A stretch of 64,000 nucleotides of DNA, from contig NZ_CP069213.1 of NCBI RefSeq assembly GCF_016834455.1, positions 1,488,501-1,552,500 on the forward strand, written 5' to 3'. The stretch comes from Shewanella litorisediminis. Lineage in GTDB: Bacteria > Pseudomonadota > Gammaproteobacteria > Enterobacterales > Shewanellaceae. A program made the position numbers and the translations under genes. Shown in pieces: positions 56,722 through 64,000 of this stretch. Position 1 is the first letter of the stretch. The number at the start of each line of letters is the position of its first letter. The notes below the pieces were generated by a model, which was not told where the DNA came from, did no database searches, and saw only the letters and a list, made by a program, of their open reading frames with translations.

Positions 56722-58788
56722 ATGGGGCTTGGCATTGGGCACCGCGCTGGGGCGATTTGCTTAATGACACTGGCACTGCTGGGGTGTGAGCCCAGGCAGG
56801 AGTCTGTGCTGCCCCAAGAGAGCGACAGCGAACCCATGGCCGCCCGTTATGGCACCTGGATTTCTCCCCTCACCGCCGAAGATGTTTATGCCAGCTCCGA
56901 TGAACTGATTGAGCTCAGGGCTGTGGGCGAGCTGATGTACTTCTCTGAGTTTGACGGCAAGAGTGGCAACACAGGGATTAAGCGCCTCGAAGCCGATGGC
57001 ACTGTGACCCAGGTGGTGCCCACCGATTTCAACGTGGGCAGCCGGGTGCACGAATACGGCGGCGGCGACTTTCTTGGTATTGGTCAAAGCCTGTTTGCCA
57101 CCGGGAAAAGCGATCAGCTGTTTTACCGTTTTGCTCCCAATCAAGCCCCGCTGGCTCTCACGCCCAATGGCACCCGCCATGGCGATTGCATTTCCTACCC
57201 CAAGGGCTCGCGCATCATCTGCGTGCGGGAAGATCACCGCCAGCAGGGCAGTCCTGCGGCAAGTTTGGTCACCATTAACCTGAATTTCGCCGGTGAAGGC
57301 GATACCTTCGTCGCCGGACATGATTTTATCAGCTCGCCCAGCATTAACGGGGACAATACGCAGCTTGCCTGGCTCACCTGGGAGCATCCGGCCATGCCCT
57401 GGGACAATACCCGCCTGTGGCTGGGAGAGCTTGACCGAAAGGGGCGGCTTCATTCGTCCCAGGTCGTTGCCGGTGAGGGGGGCGATGTTGCCATCACCCA
57501 GCCCAGCTTTGGCCCCGATGGCAGACTGTACTTTATCGCCGATTATGATGACTGGTGGAACTTGTATCGCCTCGGCGATGATGGCAAACCGAAACTGCTT
57601 TATCGCAAAAATGCCGATTTTGCCGGCCCCGCCTGGCGCCTTGGCGAGCGCACCTATGCCTTTGAAAGTGAGAACAGCCTCATCGCCAGCTACGTGCATA
57701 ACGGTGAAGCCGGGCTTATTCGCCTCGATTTACACACCGGCCACGGTGAAGATATCGCCGTGGACTTTGGCGAAATCAAGCAGCTGACCGGTGGCAAGGA
57801 TGGCGTCTATTTTATTGGCAGCAAGGTGACCACCGAAAAAGGCATATACCGGGTCAGCGGCCGGGGAGTGGAGCTGGTCTATGCCCCCAGACTTATGGCG
57901 CTGGACCCGCGCTTTATTTCCAGAGCCCAAAGCATCAGTTTTGCCACGGCCGACGGTATGCGGGCCTGGGGCTATTTTTACTGGCCACGCAATCCCGCAT
58001 TTAAAGGGCTGTCAGACACCCGTCCACCGCTCTTGGTCAAGCTCCACGGTGGCCCCACTGCCAAGGCCAATCTGGCTTATCGCGGCGATATCCAATACTG
58101 GACCAGCCGCGGCTTTGCGGTGCTGGATCTGAATTTTCGTGGCAGCAGTGGCTTTGGCCGCGCCTACCGGCAATCTCTGTATGGTAACTGGGGCAAGGCC
58201 GACGTAGAGGATGCGGTAAATGCCGCCCGCTTTTTGGTGAAAAAAGGCTGGGTGAATGGCAGTGAAATGGCAATCAGTGGTGCCAGTGCCGGTGGTTTAA
58301 CGGCGCTTTCAGCGCTGGCCTATGACGATACTTTTAAAGCCGCAGTCAGTCGCGCTGGGATAAGCGATATAGAGCAGCTGGCCGGCGAGACCCATAAGTT
58401 TGAAAAGACCTATCTTGATCAGTTGATTGGCCCTATTGCGACCCACAGGGCTGTGTATCGGGAACGTTCACCCATCCATCAGCTGGAGCGTCTTGAGGAG
58501 CCCTTGCTGTTGTTGCAGGGATTACAGGACACAGTGGTGTTACCCAATCAAACCCTGACCATTTACGAGGCATTGGCGAAAAGTCAGATTCCGGTGGCAT
58601 TGCTTACCTTTGACGAGGAAAACCACAATCACTGGAAAGATGCCAACCTGGTCAAGGCGCTGGAGTATGAGCTTGGATTTTACGGCCAGGTATTTGGGTT
58701 TAGCGTCGCGGACAAGGTGCCCTCGTTGGACCTTAATCGGCAGGCACCGGTCGAAGTGTCGCAGCCAGCACAGCTTAAGCCCGACTGA
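56722..58788 (+). CDS. S9 family peptidase (prolyl oligopeptidase type), lipoprotein
   Basis: 688 residues. Lipoprotein signal ending at Cys22 (TLALLGC), a beta-propeller region (residues 60-420) with repeated strand blocks, and a C-terminal alpha/beta hydrolase with Ser near 521 (GASAGGL), Asp near 603 (GLQDTVV) and His near 634 (ENHNHW). Probably a periplasmic or outer-membrane-attached exopeptidase. Substrate specificity is unknown. Confidence 0.9.
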   Translation: MGLGIGHRAGAICLMTLALLGCEPRQESVLPQESDSEPMAARYGTWISPLTAEDVYASSDELIELRAVGELMYFSEFDGKSGNTGIKRLEADGTVTQVVPTDFNVGSRVHEYGGGDFLGIGQSLFATGKSDQLFYRFAPNQAPLALTPNGTRHGDCISYPKGSRIICVREDHRQQGSPAASLVTINLNFAGEGDTFVAGHDFISSPSINGDNTQLAWLTWEHPAMPWDNTRLWLGELDRKGRLHSSQVVAGEGGDVAITQPSFGPDGRLYFIADYDDWWNLYRLGDDGKPKLLYRKNADFAGPAWRLGERTYAFESENSLIASYVHNGEAGLIRLDLHTGHGEDIAVDFGEIKQLTGGKDGVYFIGSKVTTEKGIYRVSGRGVELVYAPRLMALDPRFISRAQSISFATADGMRAWGYFYWPRNPAFKGLSDTRPPLLVKLHGGPTAKANLAYRGDIQYWTSRGFAVLDLNFRGSSGFGRAYRQSLYGNWGKADVEDAVNAARFLVKKGWVNGSEMAISGASAGGLTALSALAYDDTFKAAVSRAGISDIEQLAGETHKFEKTYLDQLIGPIATHRAVYRERSPIHQLERLEEPLLLLQGLQDTVVLPNQTLTIYEALAKSQIPVALLTFDEENHNHWKDANLVKALEYELGFYGQVFGFSVADKVPSLDLNRQAPVEVSQPAQLKPD

Positions 58789-59080
58789 GAAAATCGCCCC
58801 TCGCTGCATTGGTGTGCAAAACGCCGCTTCTCCAATGCGTTGTCGCCATATTCCCTATTGCCATTATCATAACTTTCCCCCGCTTCACTGCCGCCCGAAA
58901 GATCCCGTGGCAGTGGCGAATGCGCTGTATGTTGAGTGGCGTAATCCGGGTCCCGTCGTTAATGTCCCGCAGGCTTTCCCTCGTGTTCACATTGATAAAC
59001 ATGCCCTCTTTTAAGGGGGGCGCTCCAATGCCCCAAAACTCTGTGATGAGCTAAACTCAATAAAGAGTCAAGGAGCCAAA
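58789..59080. other. Intergenic region before copA
   Basis: 292 bases without a supported gene. It should hold the copA promoter. I could not find a convincing CueR-type operator. Confidence 0.4.
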
Positions 59081-61627
59081 ATGCATAGCATTCATCTCAC
59101 CGTACCCACCATGAAGTGTGGGCGTTGCGGTAAAGAAATCACTTCACTGCTGGCTACCGAAGGCTGGCAAATACACACCGACCCTGCCAGTAAACACCTC
59201 GACATTAGCGCAAATTCGGACATTGATGTGGATGACGTACTGGCTCGGCTTGAGGCTGGTGGCTATCCGGCAACCTTGTTGGATGAACCCTTTCAGACAG
59301 CGGCAGGCTCGACAGGCACTGTGATTGGCGATGCGGCTGAAGAAGCAGGTACTGGTGCAAAGAGCACTGTGTCCAACCAGGTAAACGGTCCTCGTGAAGT
59401 CCAGCGTCAAGCAAGCCAACCGACACGGAGATTCAGTGTCCCTGCCATGAGCTGTGCAAGCTGTGTCACCAAGATAGAAGGAGCGCTGCGCTCGGCTGGC
59501 GGGCAAGGGCGGGTCGATTTGTCCCGTAAAGTGGTGCGGGTGAAGGGGTTATCCGCCGATAAAGCCCTGGCGGCGCTGAGTGGTGTGGGTTATCCCGGGG
59601 AGCTCTTGACCTCACAGCAAAAGTCCGCCGTGGATGATGGCCATCAATTCCGAACCCGCCTGTGGCAGGCTGCGGTGGGGTTGGGGCTTGGTATTCCCAT
59701 GATGCTGTGGGGGCTGCTGGGTGGCGATATGATGGTAAACGAAGCCACCCGATTTGGTTGGGGGCTGATGGGCGCAGTCACCGGGCTGGCTATGTTCTTC
59801 ACCGGTAGCCACTTCTATGTGGGGCTGTGGCGTTCGTTAAAGGCCAAAAGCGCCACCATGGACACACTGATTGCGCTCGGCACGGGTACAGCCTGGCTGT
59901 ATTCCATGGCGCTGGTGCTGGTGCCTGAGGTCTTTCCCCCGGGCAGTCGTCATGTGTATTTTGAAGCGAGCGTAATGATCCTGGGGCTGATAAACCTTGG
60001 TCATGCGCTGGAGGCGCGTGCAAGAGGTAAAACCAGCGAAGCCCTGGATAAATTGCTCGGGCTTAAAATCGATGAGGCCTTGCGCCTTGAAGATGGTACT
60101 GAGCGCTGGGTCAGTGTGGCGGATATTGTGGTTGACGATCTTATTCGCGTGCGGCCGGGGGATCGCATTGCCCTTGACAGTAAGGTCATCGAAGGCGAGT
60201 CCCTGGTTGACGAGTCCATGCTCTCCGGTGAGCCATTGCCGGTGGCCAAAGCGCCGGGTGAGCAAGTCTACGCCGGCACGGTTAATGGCAACGGCAGCCT
60301 GGTCATTAAGGTCACCGCCGAGGCAGATGAGAGTCGCCTGTCACAAATCATCGCGCTGGTGGAAGAGGCGCAAACCTCAAAACTGCCAATAGGCCGCCTG
60401 ACCGATGCCATTTCGGCGGTATTTGTCCCCGTGGTGGTGGCCATCGCCCTGCTCGCCGCCCTGATTTGGTATTGGATTGGGCCTGAGCCGGCACTGTCAC
60501 ACGCCATGGTGGTGCTCACCACTGTACTGATTATTGCCTGCCCCTGTGCCCTTGGGCTTGCCACCCCCATGTCCATTATGGTTGGGGTAGGGCGCGCGGC
60601 CGCCATGGGGATCCTGGTGAAAAACGGTGAGGCTCTGGAGCGTGCCAGCAAGGTCACCACTGTGGTGCTGGATAAAACCGGCACCCTGACCCTTGGCAAA
60701 CCCGAAGTCAGGAAGACCTTGTGGCTCGCAGGAGACGAAGTCATCACCAGACAGGCCATTGCGAGCCTCGAGCGCCAAAGCAGTCACCCGCTCTCAGATG
60801 CGCTTGCGGCTTTGTCGGATGCACCATCCCTCGCTGTGTCTGAGTTTCAGAATCTGCCCGGCGAAGGCCTTATGGGGAAGGTAACAACACAGGACGGCAC
60901 CCACGAATGGCATATAGGGAATCCAAGGTTAATCGCGCGTCTTGGTGAAGGCACTGCGGCTGAGCTGGATGTCGAATCTGAGCTGAGCGCCCTTGCCCGG
61001 GATGCGCTGACCCCGGTGCTGGTGGCCAAGAACGGCGAGCTGGTGGCCTTGCTTGGGGTTGGTGACCCTTTGCGAGCCGATGCCAAAGCCGCGATGGCGC
61101 GACTTAAAGCCCAGGGCAAACGACTGGTGCTGTTATCAGGGGATAACCAGCATACCGCTGAAGCCGTTTGCCGTGCGGTTGGCATTGAGGAGGTCATTGC
61201 CGGTGTGATGCCCGATGAAAAGCATCAGCACGTTGCCCACCTTAAAGCGTCCGGTGAGGTGGTCGCCATGGTGGGGGATGGCATTAATGATGCTCCGGCG
61301 CTGGCCGAGGCCGATGTGGGGATTGCCATGGGCACAGGCACGGACGTCGCCATTGAGAGCGCGTCCCTGACCTTGCTGTCACCCAGACTCGAGGCCCTTG
61401 CAGATGCTTTTGCCCTGTCGAAGGCCACCCTTGGCAATATCCGCCAAAACCTCTTTGGCGCCTTTATCTACAACGTGCTGGGTATTCCGGTGGCGGCGGG
61501 TGTGCTCTATCCGGCCTTTGGCATTTTGCTAAGCCCTGTGCTGGCCGGAGCGGCGATGGCAGCTTCGTCGCTCACTGTGGTGACCAACGCCAACCGGCTT
61601 AAAAGCAAGACACTGAAAGATGAATGA
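59081..61627 (+). CDS. copA: Copper-exporting P-type ATPase CopA
   Basis: 848 residues, P1B ATPase. Two N-terminal metal-binding domains (MKCGRC near residue 12, MSCASC near residue 124), eight membrane helices, the CPC motif near 486, phosphorylation motif DKTGT near 531, LSGEPLPV actuator, and HP motif SHPLSD. Exports Cu(I) from cytoplasm to periplasm. Single gene with its own terminator. Confidence 0.95.
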   Translation: MHSIHLTVPTMKCGRCGKEITSLLATEGWQIHTDPASKHLDISANSDIDVDDVLARLEAGGYPATLLDEPFQTAAGSTGTVIGDAAEEAGTGAKSTVSNQVNGPREVQRQASQPTRRFSVPAMSCASCVTKIEGALRSAGGQGRVDLSRKVVRVKGLSADKALAALSGVGYPGELLTSQQKSAVDDGHQFRTRLWQAAVGLGLGIPMMLWGLLGGDMMVNEATRFGWGLMGAVTGLAMFFTGSHFYVGLWRSLKAKSATMDTLIALGTGTAWLYSMALVLVPEVFPPGSRHVYFEASVMILGLINLGHALEARARGKTSEALDKLLGLKIDEALRLEDGTERWVSVADIVVDDLIRVRPGDRIALDSKVIEGESLVDESMLSGEPLPVAKAPGEQVYAGTVNGNGSLVIKVTAEADESRLSQIIALVEEAQTSKLPIGRLTDAISAVFVPVVVAIALLAALIWYWIGPEPALSHAMVVLTTVLIIACPCALGLATPMSIMVGVGRAAAMGILVKNGEALERASKVTTVVLDKTGTLTLGKPEVRKTLWLAGDEVITRQAIASLERQSSHPLSDALAALSDAPSLAVSEFQNLPGEGLMGKVTTQDGTHEWHIGNPRLIARLGEGTAAELDVESELSALARDALTPVLVAKNGELVALLGVGDPLRADAKAAMARLKAQGKRLVLLSGDNQHTAEAVCRAVGIEEVIAGVMPDEKHQHVAHLKASGEVVAMVGDGINDAPALAEADVGIAMGTGTDVAIESASLTLLSPRLEALADAFALSKATLGNIRQNLFGAFIYNVLGIPVAAGVLYPAFGILLSPVLAGAAMAASSLTVVTNANRLKSKTLKDE

Positions 61628-61657
61628 AAAAGCCGCCCACGGGCGGCTTTTTCATTC
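61622..61657. terminator. Bidirectional terminator overlapping the copA stop
   Basis: GAATGAAAAAGCCGCCC/GGGCGGCTTTTTCATTC, long symmetrical stem that includes the TGA of copA and lies just past the convergent acetyltransferase gene. Confidence 0.9.
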
Positions 61658-61687
61658 ATCGCTGATCCTATTGCCCGTCGGCCTGCT

Positions 61688-62368
61688 TCAGGTTATCTGG
61701 CGCTTCAGGGCTCCAAGGTTACCGCTTTTGATATCCGGCAGATGGGCGGTGATTTTCTCCACCGGCCAGTCCCACCAGGCGATGGCTTCGAGCAGCGCGA
61801 TATCTTTGTCATCAAAGCGCATTTTCACTACGGTGGCCGGGTTGCCGCCCACAATGGCATAGGCGGGTACGTCTCGGGTAACCACGGAGCGGCTGGCGAT
61901 AATGGCGCCGTTGCCCACTTTTACCCCGGGCATGATGAGGGCGTCATAACCTATCCACACATCGTTGCCGATTTCGGTATCGCCTTTAAAGGGTAAGTCG
62001 CCAGGCTCCGGCGCCGCCTTCTCCCAGCCGTTACCAAAGATAAAAAACGGATAGGTACTTACACCGGCCATGGGATGGTTGGCGCCGTTCATAATGAATT
62101 TCACCCCGCGGGCGATGGCGCAAAACTTTCCGATAATGAGTTTGTCGCCAATAAAGGGGAAGTGATACAGCACATTGCGCTCGAAGTTGGCGCTGTCCTC
62201 GGGGTCGTCGTAATAGCTGTAGTCACCCACCAAAATATTGGGGTTGCTGATGGTGTTTTTGATAAAGCACACCTGTGGAAAGCCTTCCATGGGGTACGGG
62301 TTACCGGGGCTGGGGCCGTGACCGGGTTTTGAGTCTGTGTTGGGGGGAGTATCGGAAGGTGTCGTCAT
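61688..62368 (-). CDS. CatB/Vat-type hexapeptide acetyltransferase
   Basis: 226 residues with a left-handed beta-helix (IGDKLIIGKFCAIARGVKFI, IGNDVWIGYDALIMPGVKVG, IGAIIASRSVVTRDVPAYAIV blocks). His98 in NGANHPM is the catalytic base of this family. Relatives acetylate chloramphenicol or streptogramin A, but many chromosomal members have unknown substrates, so no resistance is implied. Starts with a Pro/Ser-rich leader of about 20 residues. Confidence 0.85.
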   Translation of the reverse strand: MTTPSDTPPNTDSKPGHGPSPGNPYPMEGFPQVCFIKNTISNPNILVGDYSYYDDPEDSANFERNVLYHFPFIGDKLIIGKFCAIARGVKFIMNGANHPMAGVSTYPFFIFGNGWEKAAPEPGDLPFKGDTEIGNDVWIGYDALIMPGVKVGNGAIIASRSVVTRDVPAYAIVGGNPATVVKMRFDDKDIALLEAIAWWDWPVEKITAHLPDIKSGNLGALKRQIT

Positions 62369-62443
62369 AAACAGTCCTTGTGATGAACGGGGATGCTGGC
62401 GCGATTGCTGATACTTTCAGCGCGCTTACCTATGCGGCCTGCC

Positions 62444-62956
62444 TCAGCCTAGCGGTAAGTACAGGATATGCTGGGGGCCGGCGCTGCCACCCAAATACTG
62501 GTTTTCGGTGTCGATAAAGCCGTTTTTAAGATAAAGAACCCGCGCCGGTGTGTTCTTCAGATTGACCGTCAGCACCAGACGTTCAAACTGCGGATAGCGT
62601 GCTTTCACAAACTGCGGCAGGGCCTGCATCACTGCCTTGCCAAGGCCTTTGCCCTGATGATGTACATCAATCAGAAAGGCCCTGAAACCGAGGTCCGTGG
62701 TTTTGGCAAAATCATGTTCGCGGTCATATTCTTTATCCAGCAGAAAAAAGCCGACCAGTTTTTCGCCGTTATTGGCTTCTGCTTTAGCAATATTGGCCCT
62801 GTCAGCTTGATGCCACACCAGCACAGGCACTATGGGGCCGCCGGTAATGGCGAGGATTTCGTCCATGGTGCCCACAAAGCGCAATTGCGCAGGGTCCACT
62901 TCCAGCGCTTCGGCGAGGGGGCGAGTTGATGCTGTCATCTTTTCCAGCCGGATCAT
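62444..62956 (-). CDS. GNAT family acetyltransferase
   Basis: 170 residues. The acetyl-CoA loop reads HHQGKGLGKAVMQ (Q/RxxGxG/A), with the preceding strand TDLGFRAFLIDV. ATG 62956 has AAGGAG upstream; the longer start at 63010 lacks support. Substrate unknown. Confidence 0.82.
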   Translation of the reverse strand: MIRLEKMTASTRPLAEALEVDPAQLRFVGTMDEILAITGGPIVPVLVWHQADRANIAKAEANNGEKLVGFFLLDKEYDREHDFAKTTDLGFRAFLIDVHHQGKGLGKAVMQALPQFVKARYPQFERLVLTVNLKNTPARVLYLKNGFIDTENQYLGGSAGPQHILYLPLG

Positions 62957-63136
62957 TCGCTTCTCCTTTGTTACCCGCCTATATTGGCGGTTTTTGGCGC
63001 TATTGGGCAAGTCGGTTGATAATTCACGCAGGGGTGTTATAGTACCGCGCTTTATCAGAGGGTAGCCTTAAGCTCTGCCCTTGGGATTTTCGCCGCAGGC
63101 GTCTGCCTCGGCCTACAGACAAACGGAAACCAGCCC

Positions 63137-64000
63137 GTGATCACAACCGCCAATATCACCATGCAGTTCGGCGCCAAGCCACTGTTTGAAAACATCTCCG
63201 TCAAGTTCGGTGACGGCAACCGCTACGGCCTTATCGGTGCCAATGGTTGCGGTAAATCCACCTTTATGAAGATCCTCGCAGGTGAACTTGAGCCGTCCGG
63301 CGGTAACGTTCATCTGGATCCCAACGAGCGTCTGGGTAAGCTGAATCAGGATCAATTCGCCTACGAACAGTTCAGCGTAATCGATACCGTTATTATGGGT
63401 CACAAAGAACTGTGGGCCGTGAAACAGGAACGTGACCGCATCTATTCATTGCCCGAAATGAGCGAAGAAGACGGCATCAAGGTGGCCGAGCTTGAAATGG
63501 AGTTCGCCGAGATGGATGGTTACACCGCTGAAAGCCGCGCCGGTGAACTGCTGCTGGGTGTAGGTATTCCGGTTGAGCAACACTTTGGCCCCATGAGCGA
63601 AGTGGCTCCCGGCTGGAAACTGCGTGTGCTGCTGGCCCAGGCCCTGTTTTCCGATCCGGACGTACTCTTGCTCGACGAACCGACCAACAACCTGGATATC
63701 GACACCATCCGTTGGTTGCAGGACATGCTGAATCAGCGCAACAGCACCATGATCATCATCTCCCACGACCGTTACTTCCTCAACTCCGTGTGTACCCACA
63801 TGGCGGATTTGGACTACGGTGAGCTGCGCGTATATCCGGGCAACTACGATGAATACATGATGGCCGCAAGCCAGGCCCGTGAGCGCCTCCTGGCCGACAA
63901 CGCCAAGAAGAAGGCTCAGATTGCCGAGCTGCAAACCTTCGTGGCGCGCTTCTCTGCCAACGCGTCCAAGGCCAAGCAGGCCACCTCACGTGCCCGCCAG
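63137..64000 (+). CDS. ybiT: ABC-F ATPase YbiT (3' end missing)
   Basis: 288 codons visible from a GTG start; runs off the right edge. Walker [10 protein letters not shown] at residues 34-42, a degenerate signature ([17 protein letters not shown]) and Walker [12 protein letters not shown], then the start of the linker domain ([15 protein letters not shown]). Very close to E. coli YbiT, an ABC-F protein thought to act on ribosomes. The intact second ABC domain should lie outside the window. Confidence 0.93.
   Translation, partial: MITTANITMQFGAKPLFENISVKFGDGNRYGLIGANGCGKSTFMKILAGELEPSGGNVHLDPNERLGKLNQDQFAYEQFSVIDTVIMGHKELWAVKQERDRIYSLPEMSEEDGIKVAELEMEFAEMDGYTAESRAGELLLGVGIPVEQHFGPMSEVAPGWKLRVLLAQALFSDPDVLLLDEPTNNLDIDTIRWLQDMLNQRNSTMIIISHDRYFLNSVCTHMADLDYGELRVYPGNYDEYMMAASQARERLLADNAKKKAQIAELQTFVARFSANASKAKQATSRARQ

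Noticed and set aside
58775-59002. 75-codon frame on the minus strand before copA
   Set aside because: Overlaps the S9 peptidase 3' end and has no supporting features; likely chance.

Overview
The window reads as a chromosomal segment of a Shewanella species. The protein sequences, the leucine degradation (liu) cluster followed by prpE, gnd and menA, the separate valine degradation operon, and the nagZ-ycfP, lolCDE and msbA-lpxK-ycaR blocks all match the layout known for that genus. The species cannot be fixed from sequence reading alone; an S. amazonensis-like genome is a guess. The core is dense and moderately GC-rich. One AT-rich accessory island sits in the middle.

Layout: (1) 1-10.9 kb: a truncated membrane-anchored hypothetical gene, cysB, sdaA, nagZ-ycfP, a possible small RNA locus with a CRP-type site, acylphosphatase, the mfd-csiV pair and a PilZ-like gene. 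(2) 10.9-21.9 kb: envelope biogenesis: lolCDE (lipoprotein release), a DUF2062 protein, comEC, msbA-lpxK-ycaR (lipid A flipping and 4'-phosphorylation), a Kdo-kinase-like gene and an AhpD-like gene. (3) 22.0-27.5 kb: a chromosomal integron. Its integrase gene (26091-27123, + strand) carries a perfect LexA-type box and is broken by a 70-bp insertion rich in palindromes. To its left lie five gene cassettes read on the minus strand, delimited by five attC sites; one attC is nearly identical to the Vibrio cholerae repeat (VCR). Cassette products are two small membrane proteins, a lipoprotein, a 65-aa unknown, and a two-gene cassette with a coiled-coil membrane protein and an FRG-domain protein. 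An IS110-type transposase fragment and a 17-bp inverted repeat lie just beyond the distal end.

(4) 27.5-36.4 kb: leucine catabolism on the minus strand, liuR-liuABCDE then scoA-scoB. Isovaleryl-CoA is taken through methylcrotonyl-CoA, methylglutaconyl-CoA and HMG-CoA to acetyl-CoA and acetoacetate, and the CoA transferase then activates acetoacetate. (5) 36.7-48.3 kb: prpE-like acyl-CoA synthetase, gnd, menA, a short-chain dehydrogenase lacking the catalytic Tyr, tesB-ybaY, a nucleotidyltransferase gene whose 3' end carries an IS5-type miniature element, ompW behind a perfect FNR-type box, a second dehydrogenase, a second YbaY-like lipoprotein and metA. (6) 48.4-56.3 kb: valine/isoleucine catabolism operon (thiolase, mmsA, acyl-CoA dehydrogenase, enoyl-CoA hydratase, 3-hydroxyisobutyryl-CoA hydrolase, mmsB, SDR). 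A LiuR-type palindrome precedes it and resembles the one at liuR, which suggests joint control of both branched-chain pathways. (7) 56.4-64 kb: small membrane protein, S9 peptidase lipoprotein, copA, a CatB/Vat-type acetyltransferase, a GNAT acetyltransferase and the start of ybiT, which runs off the window.

The most notable items are the integron with its VCR-type attC, the disrupted SOS-type integrase gene, the FRG/coiled-coil cassette, and the IS5-type miniature element that rewrote the C-terminus of a host gene.
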